From assembly GCA_030803735.1 (NCBI GenBank), contig JAURUC010000001.1, positions 4,910,501 to 4,974,500 of the forward strand: DNA of 64,000 bases. Direction: 5' to 3'. This document shows, one piece after another, positions 9,127 to 17,369 of this stretch; position 1 is the stretch's first letter, and each line of letters starts with the position of its first letter. The stretch is from Actinopolyspora lacussalsi. Its GTDB lineage: Bacteria > Actinomycetota > Actinomycetes > Mycobacteriales > Pseudonocardiaceae. The position numbers and the translations under genes were made by a program. The notes under the pieces were generated by a model. That model worked only from the letters and a program-made list of their open reading frames with translations. It ran no database searches and had not been told where the DNA came from.

Positions 9127-9852
9127 ATGAGCTACCGCCTTCCCGATCCCGTCCCCGGCGGTTTCTGCGCCGAAGCCTGGTCCTACACCGCCGAACTGCA
9201 ACGTGCGATCGTGCACCACCCGTTCAACACGGCACTGGCCGACGGCAGCCTGCCACGGGACCGGTTCGCGTTCTACATCGTGCAGGACTCGCGCTACCTG
9301 TTCGGCTTCGCACAGGCACTGGCCGCCGCCGCGAGCAGGGCCGACGAGCCCGGCGACGCGGCCTTCCTGGCGGGCAGCGCACACGGAGCGCTGGCCGAGG
9401 AACGCAAGCTGCACGCCGGTTACATCGAACAGCTCGGTCTCACCGAGGACGAGATGGCGGGTGTCCAGACCTCGCCGACCTGCCTGGCCTACACCTCCTA
9501 CCTGCGTGCCACCGCGTTGAGCGAGCCCTATCCGGTGCTGGTCGCAGCGCTGCTGCCCTGTTTCTGGGTGTACCAGCACGTGGGCAGCACGATTCTGGAG
9601 AGCACCGGGACGACGGCCGGTCATCCCTACGGGCGCTGGATCGCGACCTATGCCGACGAGGAGTTCGCCAACGCGGTACTCGGTGCCAGGGAGCTCACCG
9701 ACAGGCTCGCCGCGGGAACCGACGAGAACACGCGGCGACGCATGCTCACCGCCTTCGTGCGGTGCAGCGAGTACGAATGGCTGTTCTGGAACAGTGCGTG
9801 GGAGACCGAGACCTGGCCCACCGCGGCATGGCTGCCCGAGCCGCACGACTGA
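9127..9852 (+). CDS. tenA: TenA family thiaminase II / aminopyrimidine aminohydrolase
   Basis: TenA hydrolyses aminopyrimidine breakdown products of thiamine so that HMP can be reused. The 241-residue all-helical protein has the active-site cysteine in ALLPCFWVYQHVG (Cys145) and the acidic C-terminal motif EYEWLFW. The start at 9127 has GAGGA about 9 bases upstream. It lies 46 bases after thiD under the same TPP riboswitch, so salvaged HMP can go directly to ThiD. The interspersed repeat copy at 9882-9935 follows. Confidence 0.93.
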   Translation: MSYRLPDPVPGGFCAEAWSYTAELQRAIVHHPFNTALADGSLPRDRFAFYIVQDSRYLFGFAQALAAAASRADEPGDAAFLAGSAHGALAEERKLHAGYIEQLGLTEDEMAGVQTSPTCLAYTSYLRATALSEPYPVLVAALLPCFWVYQHVGSTILESTGTTAGHPYGRWIATYADEEFANAVLGARELTDRLAAGTDENTRRRMLTAFVRCSEYEWLFWNSAWETETWPTAAWLPEPHD

Positions 9853-9881
9853 CGCGCTCATCCGGAGCCGGTGGGGCGTCG

Positions 9882-9935
9882 CTACCCGATGTCGGGCTTC
9901 CCCGGAGCGAGAGCCGTGCCAGAGGTTCCGCCGAG
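9882..9935 (+). repeat. Interspersed intergenic repeat, single copy
   Basis: Between the convergent tenA and pyruvyl transferase genes the plus strand has CTACCCGATGTCGGGC, then GCGAGAGCCGTGCC, then AGAGGTTCCGCC. This matches the copies at 1722-1829 and 57091-57145. A small palindrome gtagctac follows at about 9939-9946. It carries no reading frame and could serve as a bidirectional structured end region. Confidence 0.6.
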
Positions 9936-9967
9936 TGAGTAGCTACGTGGACCGAGCCGTCAGGGCT

Positions 9968-11107
9968 CTACTGGAAGTAGATCTTGGCGGCCAGCTCTGC
10001 CTTGGCCGAGCGAAGCGAATCCAGCGTGCCGAGGTCGAATCCACCGGTCGGTTCCGTGGCCACCGAGGTACTCAGATCCGTGTTCAGCGACCAACCGGAG
10101 CCGCTGGCGATCAGTGAACCGTGTTTGCTGGTGTAGTAGTCGGCATCGATCGCCACCGCGGTTCCGGCCGCTCCCGTCGCCGCCGCGACCAGGTGCGTGT
10201 GGAACCGGGTGGACAGCCACCGCTGTTCGGCGGTGGCGGGCAGTCCCGAATTCATGATGTCGGAGAACGGGTAGAAGCGGGCGTCGGGCAGCTCGTGTCG
10301 CAGCAGTGTGTAGATCTCGCGATCCACCAGCGGCATCCCCTCCACGAACCCGATGCGTTCGGAGGGGGTTTTCCAGCGCCGCAGGGTTTCGAGCACGAAA
10401 CCGGCCAGCGCGGCCCGGCTCATGCTCAGCAGGTCGGACTGCACGCAGACCATGACCTCGGGGCAGTCGTCCTGCCGGTACATGTGGGGCGTGATCCCGA
10501 AGAACAGGTCGTCGCCGGTGGCGGTGACTTCCGGCACGTTGGCCAGCGCGTCCAGCGAGGGCGTGTCCCGCACGTCCACCACGTCGAACCGCCTCGCCAA
10601 CGCACTCAACAGCTGCCTCGCCTCGCCGGGTAGCGGCGTCAGGCCCTGCCCGGTCATCGCCAGCCGCGCACCGGAGCGTTCGCCGATCGCCACGGCCGCC
10701 GCGAGCAACCCGATGTGGTGCGGCCAGATCCCGTTGATGTAGCCACCACCGATGACGTGCACCACGTCCGTCCGAATGGCCGCGACCACGCCCGCGACCC
10801 AGCGGGGTGCTCTCCCGGGGTCGTGGATCGCCTGGCGCACGAACGAGGCCACCTCCCACGGTTCCCGCGAGTCCGCGTGCCAGCAGAGTCGCCACAGGGT
10901 GTCGGTGAACCGCACGTTCGGATGCAGCCTTCCCAGCAACACCTCACTCGGCCCGGGATTGGGGCAGTCCAGCCAGACCTCCGAGTCGGGTGCCTGGTGT
11001 GCCAGGTGGCGTAGCCAGCAGGCGGCGATGTGCTCGTCGCCGTAGTTGGGGTGGCCGGTGGTGCCGACCAGATACACGGTTTCCCGTTCCGGTGAAGGGG
11101 CGGTCAA
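9968..11107 (-). CDS. Polysaccharide pyruvyl transferase family protein
   Basis: The 379-residue protein has the family start VYLVGTTGHPNYGDEHIAACW, the middle segment VVHVIGGGYINGIWPHH and the late FRFHTHLVAAATG-like core (STRFHTHLVAAATGAAG), as in CsaB/WcaK-type enzymes that add ketal pyruvate to surface polysaccharides from phosphoenolpyruvate. No glycosyltransferase or polymer gene is adjacent, so the acceptor is unknown. It has no signal peptide and should act on the cytoplasmic side. Confidence 0.83.
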   Translation of the reverse strand: MTAPSPERETVYLVGTTGHPNYGDEHIAACWLRHLAHQAPDSEVWLDCPNPGPSEVLLGRLHPNVRFTDTLWRLCWHADSREPWEVASFVRQAIHDPGRAPRWVAGVVAAIRTDVVHVIGGGYINGIWPHHIGLLAAAVAIGERSGARLAMTGQGLTPLPGEARQLLSALARRFDVVDVRDTPSLDALANVPEVTATGDDLFFGITPHMYRQDDCPEVMVCVQSDLLSMSRAALAGFVLETLRRWKTPSERIGFVEGMPLVDREIYTLLRHELPDARFYPFSDIMNSGLPATAEQRWLSTRFHTHLVAAATGAAGTAVAIDADYYTSKHGSLIASGSGWSLNTDLSTSVATEPTGGFDLGTLDSLRSAKAELAAKIYFQ

Positions 11108-11180
11108 ACGTACTCCTCGGCCGGTCAGCGTTGGAGTAAGGATAGCGAACGGCTTCGGAGTCGTTCCGCGGTGCCCTTGG

Positions 11181-11663
11181 TCAGTGGAGTTCGAGTTCGT
11201 CGCTGATCGTCAGCAGTCGAGCTTTCGCCTGCCCGAATCGCACCCGGTGTTTGGCGGCGCACAGTTCGATCCGCTCGCTCCGGCGGGCGGTGGACGAGCG
11301 CCCGGTGTCGAGATCGGCCTCGTCGGTGGTTCCGGAGCGCGCCGCGTCCTCGCCGTCCGGCAGGGTCGACTCCGGATCGGTCTCCTCGTCCACGTTTCGA
11401 GGCCGATTCTCCGGTGCGGTCGAAAGTGTGGTTGACGGTGCGGTCGACGGCGGGGACGCCGGTGTGCTCGCCGGCGTCGTGCTCGACTGAAGCGCGTCGC
11501 TCACCACTCGGGCCTGTCGCCGGGATCTGGTCGCGGCTCGGTTGCCGCGCCGGTGTTCGCGCCGCAACAGCGGTACGAACACCAAGGTGGCCACACCGAA
11601 ACCGGCCAGGAAGGTGAGTGCGAGCAGATCGATCGCCGGGAAGGTGAGCTGTGCCAGCGCCAT
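11181..11663 (-). CDS. Single-pass membrane protein with Ser/Thr/Pro-rich linker (second gene of DivIVA-like pair 2)
   Basis: A helix at about residues 10-35 (IDLLALTFLAGFGVATLVFV) is followed by a strongly basic stretch, then a low-complexity Ser/Thr/Pro/Asp linker and a short basic C-terminal segment (AKHRVRFGQAKARLL). ATG at 11663 is preferred because AGAGGAGC lies about 10 bases upstream; an upstream TTG start would translate the intergenic direct repeats. It lies 116 bases after the DivIVA-like gene on the same strand, and an equivalent membrane gene follows the paralogous coiled-coil gene. It may anchor the coiled-coil partner to the membrane; this is inference. Confidence 0.6.
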   Translation of the reverse strand: MALAQLTFPAIDLLALTFLAGFGVATLVFVPLLRREHRRGNRAATRSRRQARVVSDALQSSTTPASTPASPPSTAPSTTLSTAPENRPRNVDEETDPESTLPDGEDAARSGTTDEADLDTGRSSTARRSERIELCAAKHRVRFGQAKARLLTISDELELH

Positions 11664-11688
11664 CGTCGCGGGTGCTCCTCTCTGCTGT

Positions 11689-11727
11689 TTCGGGACTGCC
11701 TTCACCTGGTTCGGGACTGCCTTCACC
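11689..11727. repeat. Two direct copies of an 18-bp sequence, period 21
   Basis: TTCGGGACTGCCTTCACC occurs at 11689-11706 and again at 11710-11727, between the DivIVA-like gene and its downstream membrane-protein gene. It may be a local duplication or a tandem binding site; nothing in the window identifies a binder. Confidence 0.7.
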
Positions 11728-11779
11728 GTGTCCGTCAACGGGGCAGTCGTTCGGGGGCGCTTTCTCCGGTCGTCCCGGT

Positions 11780-12946
11780 TCAGTTCCGACCGGCGGGATC
11801 CTGCTCTTCCAGCGAGCCGGGAACCGTGCCGGTGACGGTGGTGATCCCCTCCTCATGGGGGGCCACCGCATCCGACTGTCCCGCCGGGGGCTCGTACTCG
11901 TACTCACTCACGCGGGGGTCAGGGGTGCTCGCCATCACCGAGTTTTCCGGTGCGGAGCCGTCGGTGCCCGAGGCCGGTTCCGGCGTCCCGTCCTCCGCTT
12001 CGGGGAGGATCGGAGTCAGCTGTACCGGGATCGAAGTGGGGGAGGTGACGAAACGGGGCACTTCCGACTCCGGGGCGACTTCGGCCGTTTCCCGATCCCC
12101 CTGACCGGAAGCGTCGTCGTGCCGCGCCGTCCCCTGCTGCCCGGACTCGTCCGGCGTCGGGGCTTCGCCCCGGTCCGGCGTTTTGCGCAGTGAGACCGCG
12201 GAGGCACCGATGGTGTCGCTGGCCGTGTCGAGCGTGTTCAGCACGTGGTCACGTAGCGACTCCAGCTCCGTGCGGTGCCGGGTGATTTCCTCCAGGGTCT
12301 CCCGCCTGTGTCGTTCCGCCTCGGCTTCCTGCCTGCCGCATTCGCGGCGGGTTCGTTCCACGAGCTCGGCCGCGTCCCGCCGGGCCGCGCTCATCAGCGA
12401 CTTGTAGGCGTCCCGGACGGACCGGCGCATCCGCTGTTCCCGCTCCCGCAGCTCGTTGAGCTGTCGTGCCCGATCGCGGTGCAACCGTTCGTGGCGGCGT
12501 TCTAGCTCGGCGAGCAGCCGTTCGCACTGCCCGTGCAGCTCGCCCGCGGTGTTCTCGGCCTGCTCGATCAGCCGGTTCGCCTCGCTCTCCGCGGAACCTC
12601 GGATCACTTCCGCCTCGTGTCCGGCCTGTTCGCGGATGGCCCGCAGTTCCTCCTCGGCCAGCTCCAGCATCTCCCGCACCCGCTGGGACGCGGCGGGCAG
12701 GCCCGTTTCCGAGGATTCCACGTGGTGCAGGCGTTGCTGTGTCTCGGCCAGCTCCTGGCGGGTCCGGTCGTAGAGCTCGCGCAGATCCGAGTTCAGTCGA
12801 GCCGCCTCGTTGCGGTCTATGGTCACCAGTTCGAGCTGGTTCTCCAGTACCTCGAGATGCTCCAGTACCTGCTCTCGTTGAAATCCGCGGAACCCGACGT
12901 CGAACCCGGGCCGGAGCGGTACCACGGCGTCGGCGGCGTCTTCCAT
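11780..12946 (-). CDS. DivIVA-domain coiled-coil protein (pair 2)
   Basis: The 388-residue protein opens with VVPLRPGFDVGFRGFQREQVLEHLE, the short N-terminal DivIVA-type membrane-curvature domain, then has continuous heptad coiled coil to about residue 245 rich in Glu, Arg and Leu, and ends in an acidic disordered tail of about 140 residues. Such proteins form filaments or polar scaffolds (Wag31, Scy and FilP are relatives) that guide wall growth. The start has an AGGAGG about 6 bases upstream. It is a paralogue of the gene at 13770-14849; both are followed by a small membrane-protein gene. Confidence 0.82.
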   Translation of the reverse strand: MEDAADAVVPLRPGFDVGFRGFQREQVLEHLEVLENQLELVTIDRNEAARLNSDLRELYDRTRQELAETQQRLHHVESSETGLPAASQRVREMLELAEEELRAIREQAGHEAEVIRGSAESEANRLIEQAENTAGELHGQCERLLAELERRHERLHRDRARQLNELREREQRMRRSVRDAYKSLMSAARRDAAELVERTRRECGRQEAEAERHRRETLEEITRHRTELESLRDHVLNTLDTASDTIGASAVSLRKTPDRGEAPTPDESGQQGTARHDDASGQGDRETAEVAPESEVPRFVTSPTSIPVQLTPILPEAEDGTPEPASGTDGSAPENSVMASTPDPRVSEYEYEPPAGQSDAVAPHEEGITTVTGTVPGSLEEQDPAGRN

Positions 12947-13120
12947 GTCGAATCCTCCTGTCCGCGACTGCCCTGCGGGGTCGGCTCGATGATGGTCGAG
13001 AGTTGGGTTGCCGTATCGGATCGAGACGTGGGATCGCCGGTCCCGCCACGAGGGGAGTGGTGCTTACCGGCGTGCCGTGACTGGCGTGGGAGTTCCGGTC
13101 GCCGTCGGGTGTCCCCGGCG

Positions 13121-13765
13121 CTACCGCTGTTGCTGTCCGTCGCCCGAATGCCCGTTCTCCTCCATACGCAGTTCGCCGGTCAGGCTCATGCGCAGTTCCT
13201 CCAACCGTTGTTTGCTGTCGTCCATCGGTTGGATGTACTCCCGGCGGAACCGTTCCGCGCTCTCCTCGCTGCCGAAGTGCGTCTCGGCACCGAAGTTCCC
13301 GGTGGTCGGGTTCTCTGTGGCCGGGTTCCCGGTGGTCGTGGGTTGTTCGGTTCGGGCGGATCGCTCCGACACATCGGTTCCGGCCGTCGCGTCGGGTTCG
13401 GTGGGTGCGTCCACACCGGAAGGCGCGACCGGCCGGTTCCGGGTTTCCTCGTCCCGTGCCGGGTCCGCTCTGTCACCCGGTTCCGCCGCGCCCGCCTCGG
13501 GGGACGTGGCGTGCTGCGCCTCGTCCTCCTGGGGAACTCCCGTTCCGACCCGTCTCGGTTGTCCGTTGCGCCCCGGCCCGTTCAACAGGGCCGTCGAGGT
13601 GGTCAGTCTGGCCAGTTGCCTGCGCAACCGTTGTTGCCGTCGCCGTGCTCGAACGAGCAGGATCGTGGCCGGAAGCGCTGTGAGCAGGACTCCGGAAAGC
13701 ACCGCGAGCCCCAGCCGGAGCAGGTGCCATCCGGCCGGAGCCCACGGGATCAGCTCAGCAGTCAT
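13121..13765 (-). CDS. Single-pass membrane protein (second gene of DivIVA-like pair 1)
   Basis: From ATG 13765 the protein is 214 residues. One membrane helix (about residues 12-35, LGLAVLSGVLLTALPATILL) is followed by RARRRQQRLRRQ, a disordered linker with many Thr, Pro and Glu, and a charged C-terminus containing AERFRREYIQPMDDSKQRLEE that may form a helix. The start lies 4 bases after the stop of the upstream DivIVA-like gene, so translation is probably coupled; an ATG at 13810 would overlap that gene. Layout matches the membrane protein of the other pair, though sequence similarity is limited. Confidence 0.65.
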   Translation of the reverse strand: MTAELIPWAPAGWHLLRLGLAVLSGVLLTALPATILLVRARRRQQRLRRQLARLTTSTALLNGPGRNGQPRRVGTGVPQEDEAQHATSPEAGAAEPGDRADPARDEETRNRPVAPSGVDAPTEPDATAGTDVSERSARTEQPTTTGNPATENPTTGNFGAETHFGSEESAERFRREYIQPMDDSKQRLEELRMSLTGELRMEENGHSGDGQQQR

Positions 13766-13769
13766 CGAA

Positions 13770-14849
13770 TCAGTGTCCGTAGTCGACCGAGTGGGGATGG
13801 TTCTCGCCATCCGTGCCCAGGGGGTTGGCCCTGTTCAGCACGGGTACTTCGTCGTGTACCGGATCGTCCTCGGTGACGGGGTTCACGGGGATCGGACGGT
13901 TGCCGGTCTCCGCGGCCTGTTGGTCCGGCTGGAACGGGATGCGTTCCTCCACCGACGATTCCCGGGGCATTTCCGGTTCGGCGGGGGAGAGCGCTTCGCG
14001 TGCCTCGCCGGTTGCCTCGTCACCGGGGGTGGCGTACGAGGGGGCCTGCTCCCGCTGGGGCTGTTCGACGATCAACAGCGGTCGGGGTTGTTCGCTGAGC
14101 ACGTCGCGTTGTTGCCCGACGAAGGTGGCCACCGCGTCCATGTTCTGCACCAACCTGCTGCGCAGGTCCTCCAGCTGTTCGGCGCGGGAACGCAGCTCAC
14201 TCATGAGCTCGCTGTGCCTGCGACGGGCGTCCTCCTCCAGGTCGCCGCAGCGTTGACGAGTGTTCTGGAGCAGCTCGTCGGCGTCCCTGCGCGCGGCTGT
14301 CAGGGCCTCTTCGTAGGTACTGCGGTAGGACTGCTTGAGCTGCTCGGCCCTCGCCTCGACCTGGGCGGCGCGCGAAGCGTGCTCCTCGTCGAGACGTTTT
14401 CTGCGTTCCTCGAGGTCGTCGACGAGCTCCGAACACTCCTGACGCAGTTCGGCCGCGCGGTTCTCCGCCTCGTTCCGGATGCGTTCGGCATCGGTCTCGG
14501 CGACGCCGCGGATCGTCTCGGCCTCACGATTGGCGTGCTCACGAATGGCGGTGGCTTCTTCCTCCGCCATGTTCAGCATGTGCTGCATCCGCGCGGTGAT
14601 GTAGGGCTGCCCCGTATCGGCGTTCTGCACCCGTTTCAACTCACCGGCGGTTTCTTCCATCTGCCTGCGCGTCTCGTCGGTGATGCGCCGCTGGTCCTCG
14701 TTGAGCCGGATCGCCTCGTCCCTGTCCGTGACCAGGATCCGGATCTGGTCCTCCAGTAGTTCGATGTGTTCCAGAACCTGTTTTCGGTTGAATCCGCGGA
14801 ACTCGTTGTCGAACCCCGGCCTAAGGGGAACGATGGCCTCGTCTTCCAT
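13770..14849 (-). CDS. DivIVA-domain coiled-coil protein (pair 1)
   Basis: The 359-residue protein begins with AIVPLRPGFDNEFRGFNRKQ and LEHIELLEDQIRILVTDRDE, nearly the same as the paralogue at 11780-12946, so the two arose by duplication. Coiled coil runs to about residue 225, ending LVQNMDAVATFVGQQRDVL; the rest is an acidic, Pro-rich tail. The frame is open upstream of ATG 14849, but the conserved domain starts there and GGAAG precedes it. It is the first gene of a four-gene minus-strand group and likely directs its expression. A scaffold role at poles or septa is inferred from the family. Confidence 0.82.
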   Translation of the reverse strand: MEDEAIVPLRPGFDNEFRGFNRKQVLEHIELLEDQIRILVTDRDEAIRLNEDQRRITDETRRQMEETAGELKRVQNADTGQPYITARMQHMLNMAEEEATAIREHANREAETIRGVAETDAERIRNEAENRAAELRQECSELVDDLEERRKRLDEEHASRAAQVEARAEQLKQSYRSTYEEALTAARRDADELLQNTRQRCGDLEEDARRRHSELMSELRSRAEQLEDLRSRLVQNMDAVATFVGQQRDVLSEQPRPLLIVEQPQREQAPSYATPGDEATGEAREALSPAEPEMPRESSVEERIPFQPDQQAAETGNRPIPVNPVTEDDPVHDEVPVLNRANPLGTDGENHPHSVDYGH

Positions 14850-15752
14850 GGTCCACCGCACTTCCGCTCGACACTGTGCTGCTGGTGATCCTAAGCGGAG
14901 TGACGGATTTTCCGGCGCACGCTTGATGCGCACGTCCGCGTTCTCACTCGAACGAGCGAGACGTATAGCTGAATGAAAGTAATTCATTTTTCGTGGGGCG
15001 ATGCGTGGATCTCGCGCGCGAATTCGGTGGGAACACGAAACAGATCGGAAGAATGTTCGTGAAACGTGCGGAAGTGGTAGGCCGGTGGATTCCGGCCCCG
15101 GCCCGCAGAATCCACTCTCTTCGGGGGAGCGGGGGTGGAAGAGCGGTGTGAACCGCACCATCGACTCGGAAGGTCGCACGGGCACGACCATCGGGTTCGG
15201 CGGGTGTGCCGGAGGACGGAACCCTTCGTCGGCCTCCGAGCCACCACCGGGGACGACGAACTGATGATCACGGTGAACGTCGCCGACCGGAAGGCCGAGT
15301 CGCGTTCCTACGAGCTCGTGGCCTAGGTGTACCGACTCGGCCACGATCGGTAGCGGGAGCCTGCCTCCCGGTTCGCCGCTCGCAGCGGCAGGGCACGTCG
15401 GGTGTTCGCTCGCGGGGCAGCAGCTCACTGGGTGGACGCCCACGGGGCTGCTGCCGCGCGGAGTCGCCCTCCGAACGCTCGCGGTGTTCCGCCCTGGTGG
15501 GCGTCCCGCGCCTCGCGTGAACCGCGCGGTTCGGAGCGCCGTTGTTCCCGCCCGACGTGGCCGAGACCACTGTCGGTGTCAGGTAGTCGCAAGTCGCTGT
15601 GAGCCGTGGCGTACGGTCTTCAACGACGGGCAGCCACGGTGGCCCGCCTCATCCGCGTGCCACGACGGCAGCCGATCCATCGGCCCACGAACGGGACGGA
15701 CATCGCCGCCGCGGTCGTGGTGGAGGCACGAGGCGGGATTGAGGGAGTTGTC
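14850..15752. other. Long intergenic region, about 900 bases, with several hairpins
   Basis: No convincing gene is seen on either strand. The left end, read on the minus strand, is relatively AT-rich (around 14970-14995) and should contain the promoter of the DivIVA-like group. From about 15350 to 15470 there are several inverted repeats: CGGGAG/CTCCCG, GCCGCT/AGCGGC, and a longer one of CGCGGGGCAGCAGC with GCTGCTGCCGCGCG (one mismatch) around a loop containing a smaller stem. These may be terminators or a structured RNA. Small frames here lack ribosome binding sites or coding bias. Confidence 0.5.
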
Positions 15753-16136
15753 GTGAAGCCGAGTGTTCTGCTGACCGGTTACCGGGTCATGGCGTATGTG
15801 ACGGCCGTGCTGCTGATCGCACTGTGCGTGGCAATGGTGGGCAAGTACGGGTGGCCGAGCGGCACCGACGTGCAGCACGTCGGTGAGACCGCCACCACCG
15901 TCATCGGAATCGCCCACGGTTGGCTGTACATGGTCTATCTGGTGTTGGCACTGTTGATCACCCGGCTGTTGCGGGTCCCCATCGGGCCCATGATCCTGGT
16001 CCTGTTGGCCGGAACGATTCCCTTCGGTGCCTTCTTCGCCGAGCACAAGGTGGTTCAGTGGTTCCGCGTGTGGAGCACAGCAAAGTACGGTCCCGCGGCC
16101 GGGACAACCCAGCAGACCGGGTCGGCACAGACATGA
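15753..16136 (+). CDS. DUF3817 family integral membrane protein
   Basis: The 127-residue protein has three membrane helices and the family motif [21 protein letters not shown] at 15753 is chosen because GAGGGA lies just upstream; the open frame before it is not membrane-like. The stop codon overlaps the ctaB start (ATGA at 16133-16136), so the two are translationally coupled. DUF3817 proteins are widespread in Actinobacteria and of unknown function; coupling with haem O synthase points to a link with respiration. Confidence 0.85.
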   Translation: MKPSVLLTGYRVMAYVTAVLLIALCVAMVGKYGWPSGTDVQHVGETATTVIGIAHGWLYMVYLVLALLITRLLRVPIGPMILVLLAGTIPFGAFFAEHKVVQWFRVWSTAKYGPAAGTTQQTGSAQT

Positions 16137-17071
16137 CGACCGCGACACGACCCACCGGGGACGACGAGAGGTCCACCGGCCGCGCCGGAGCGCGCGGAGT
16201 GCTCAGCGCCTATCTGGCACTGACCAAGCCGCGCGTCATAGAGCTGCTGCTGATCACCACGATTCCGGCCATGTTCCTGGCCGAACGCGGTATCCCATCG
16301 TTGCTGCTCGTGCTGATCACCCTGGTCGGGGGAGCCATGGCCGCGGGCAGCGCGAACACGCTCAACTGCGTCGCCGACTCGGACATCGACGCGGTCATGG
16401 ACCGCACCAAGTCCCGCCCGCTGGTCAGCTACCGCGTTCCGCGCACCCACGCCCTGGTGTTCGGGATAGTGCTGAGCGTGGCCTCGTTCGCCGTGCTGTG
16501 GGCGGGGGCGAACCTGTTGGCGGCGGCACTCGCGCTGTCGGCCACCCTGTTCTACGTCTTCATCTACACGCTGGTGCTCAAACGACGCACCTCGCAGAAC
16601 ATCGTCTGGGGCGGCGCCGCCGGCTGCATGCCGGTCCTGGTCGGCTGGGCGGCCGTCTCCGGAACCGTGGAGTGGCCCGCGGTGGTGATGTTCGCCGTGG
16701 TTTTCCTCTGGACACCGCCGCATTTCTGGTCACTGGCGATGAAGTACCGCGCCGACTACGAGCGGGCGGGCGTGCCGATGCTTCCCGTCGTGGCGACCCC
16801 GCGGCAGGTCTCGGCGCGCATCCTGGCCTACACCTGGGCCACCGTGGCGAGCACGCTGCTGCTGATCCCGGTCACCAGCTGGATCTACGTCGGCTGCGCC
16901 GTGGCGATCGGTGCGGTGTTCCTGGTAGTGGCACAGCGGTTGCACCAGGGGGTGCGCCGTGGTCGCGGCGTCAACCCGATGCGGCTGTTCCACCTGTCGA
17001 ACAGCTATCTCAGCGGGCTGTTCCTGGCCCTGGCCGTCGACGCCGCGATCGGGCTGCCCGTGCTCGGATGA
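16133..17071 (+). CDS. ctaB: Protohaem IX farnesyltransferase (haem O synthase)
   Basis: CtaB attaches a farnesyl group to haem B to make haem O, the precursor of haem A for aa3-type cytochrome oxidase. The 312-residue UbiA-superfamily protein has about nine membrane helices, the prenyl-diphosphate/Mg site [20 protein letters not shown], and the second conserved loop [12 protein letters not shown]. The start ATG overlaps the stop of the DUF3817 gene by four bases. No other oxidase genes are in the window. Confidence 0.96.
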   Translation: MTTATRPTGDDERSTGRAGARGVLSAYLALTKPRVIELLLITTIPAMFLAERGIPSLLLVLITLVGGAMAAGSANTLNCVADSDIDAVMDRTKSRPLVSYRVPRTHALVFGIVLSVASFAVLWAGANLLAAALALSATLFYVFIYTLVLKRRTSQNIVWGGAAGCMPVLVGWAAVSGTVEWPAVVMFAVVFLWTPPHFWSLAMKYRADYERAGVPMLPVVATPRQVSARILAYTWATVASTLLLIPVTSWIYVGCAVAIGAVFLVVAQRLHQGVRRGRGVNPMRLFHLSNSYLSGLFLALAVDAAIGLPVLG

Positions 17072-17167
17072 TCCCGAGCCCGGGCGGTGTTCCCGCCGGG
17101 GGAGCCCGTCCGGGTTGTCGCCCGTGCTTTCACGGACCGTGGCGCGGCACCACGTGCGCGCCCACGT

Positions 17168-17188
17168 TTCGGACATATATCCGTCGAA
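17168..17188. promoter_or_regulatory. Imperfect inverted repeat upstream of the Acg-like gene, DosR-box-like
   Basis: TTCGGACATATATCCGTCGAA has outer arms TTCG/CGAA and inner GGA/TCC around an AT-rich centre. It resembles in outline the mycobacterial DosR site that controls acg. It lies about 180 bases before the start codon and is not a perfect match, so the assignment is weak. Confidence 0.25.
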
Positions 17189-17369
17189 CTCCGCCGTGTT
17201 CCGCCACTCGGACTGCGTCTTTCCCCGCCCGGCGGCATAGTGAGCCCGGGGATTTCGATATCCGGCCCTTTCGCGCTCGGTGATCCCGCCCGGCACTTCG
17301 GTCGCCACCAGTGCCGATTCATCGCGATACCGCGGCGAGCGCGCACACTCGTGTCGCAGGGGGTCGACC

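Noticed and set aside
11664..11738. Upstream TTG start for the membrane protein at 11181-11663
   Set aside because: The extra residues come from the two 18-bp direct repeats and a better ribosome binding site lies before ATG 11663.
15135..15326. Small plus-strand frame ending LMITVNVADRKAESRSYELV
   Set aside because: The short ATG start at about 15263 has no ribosome binding site and only about 20 codons; no evidence beyond open frame.
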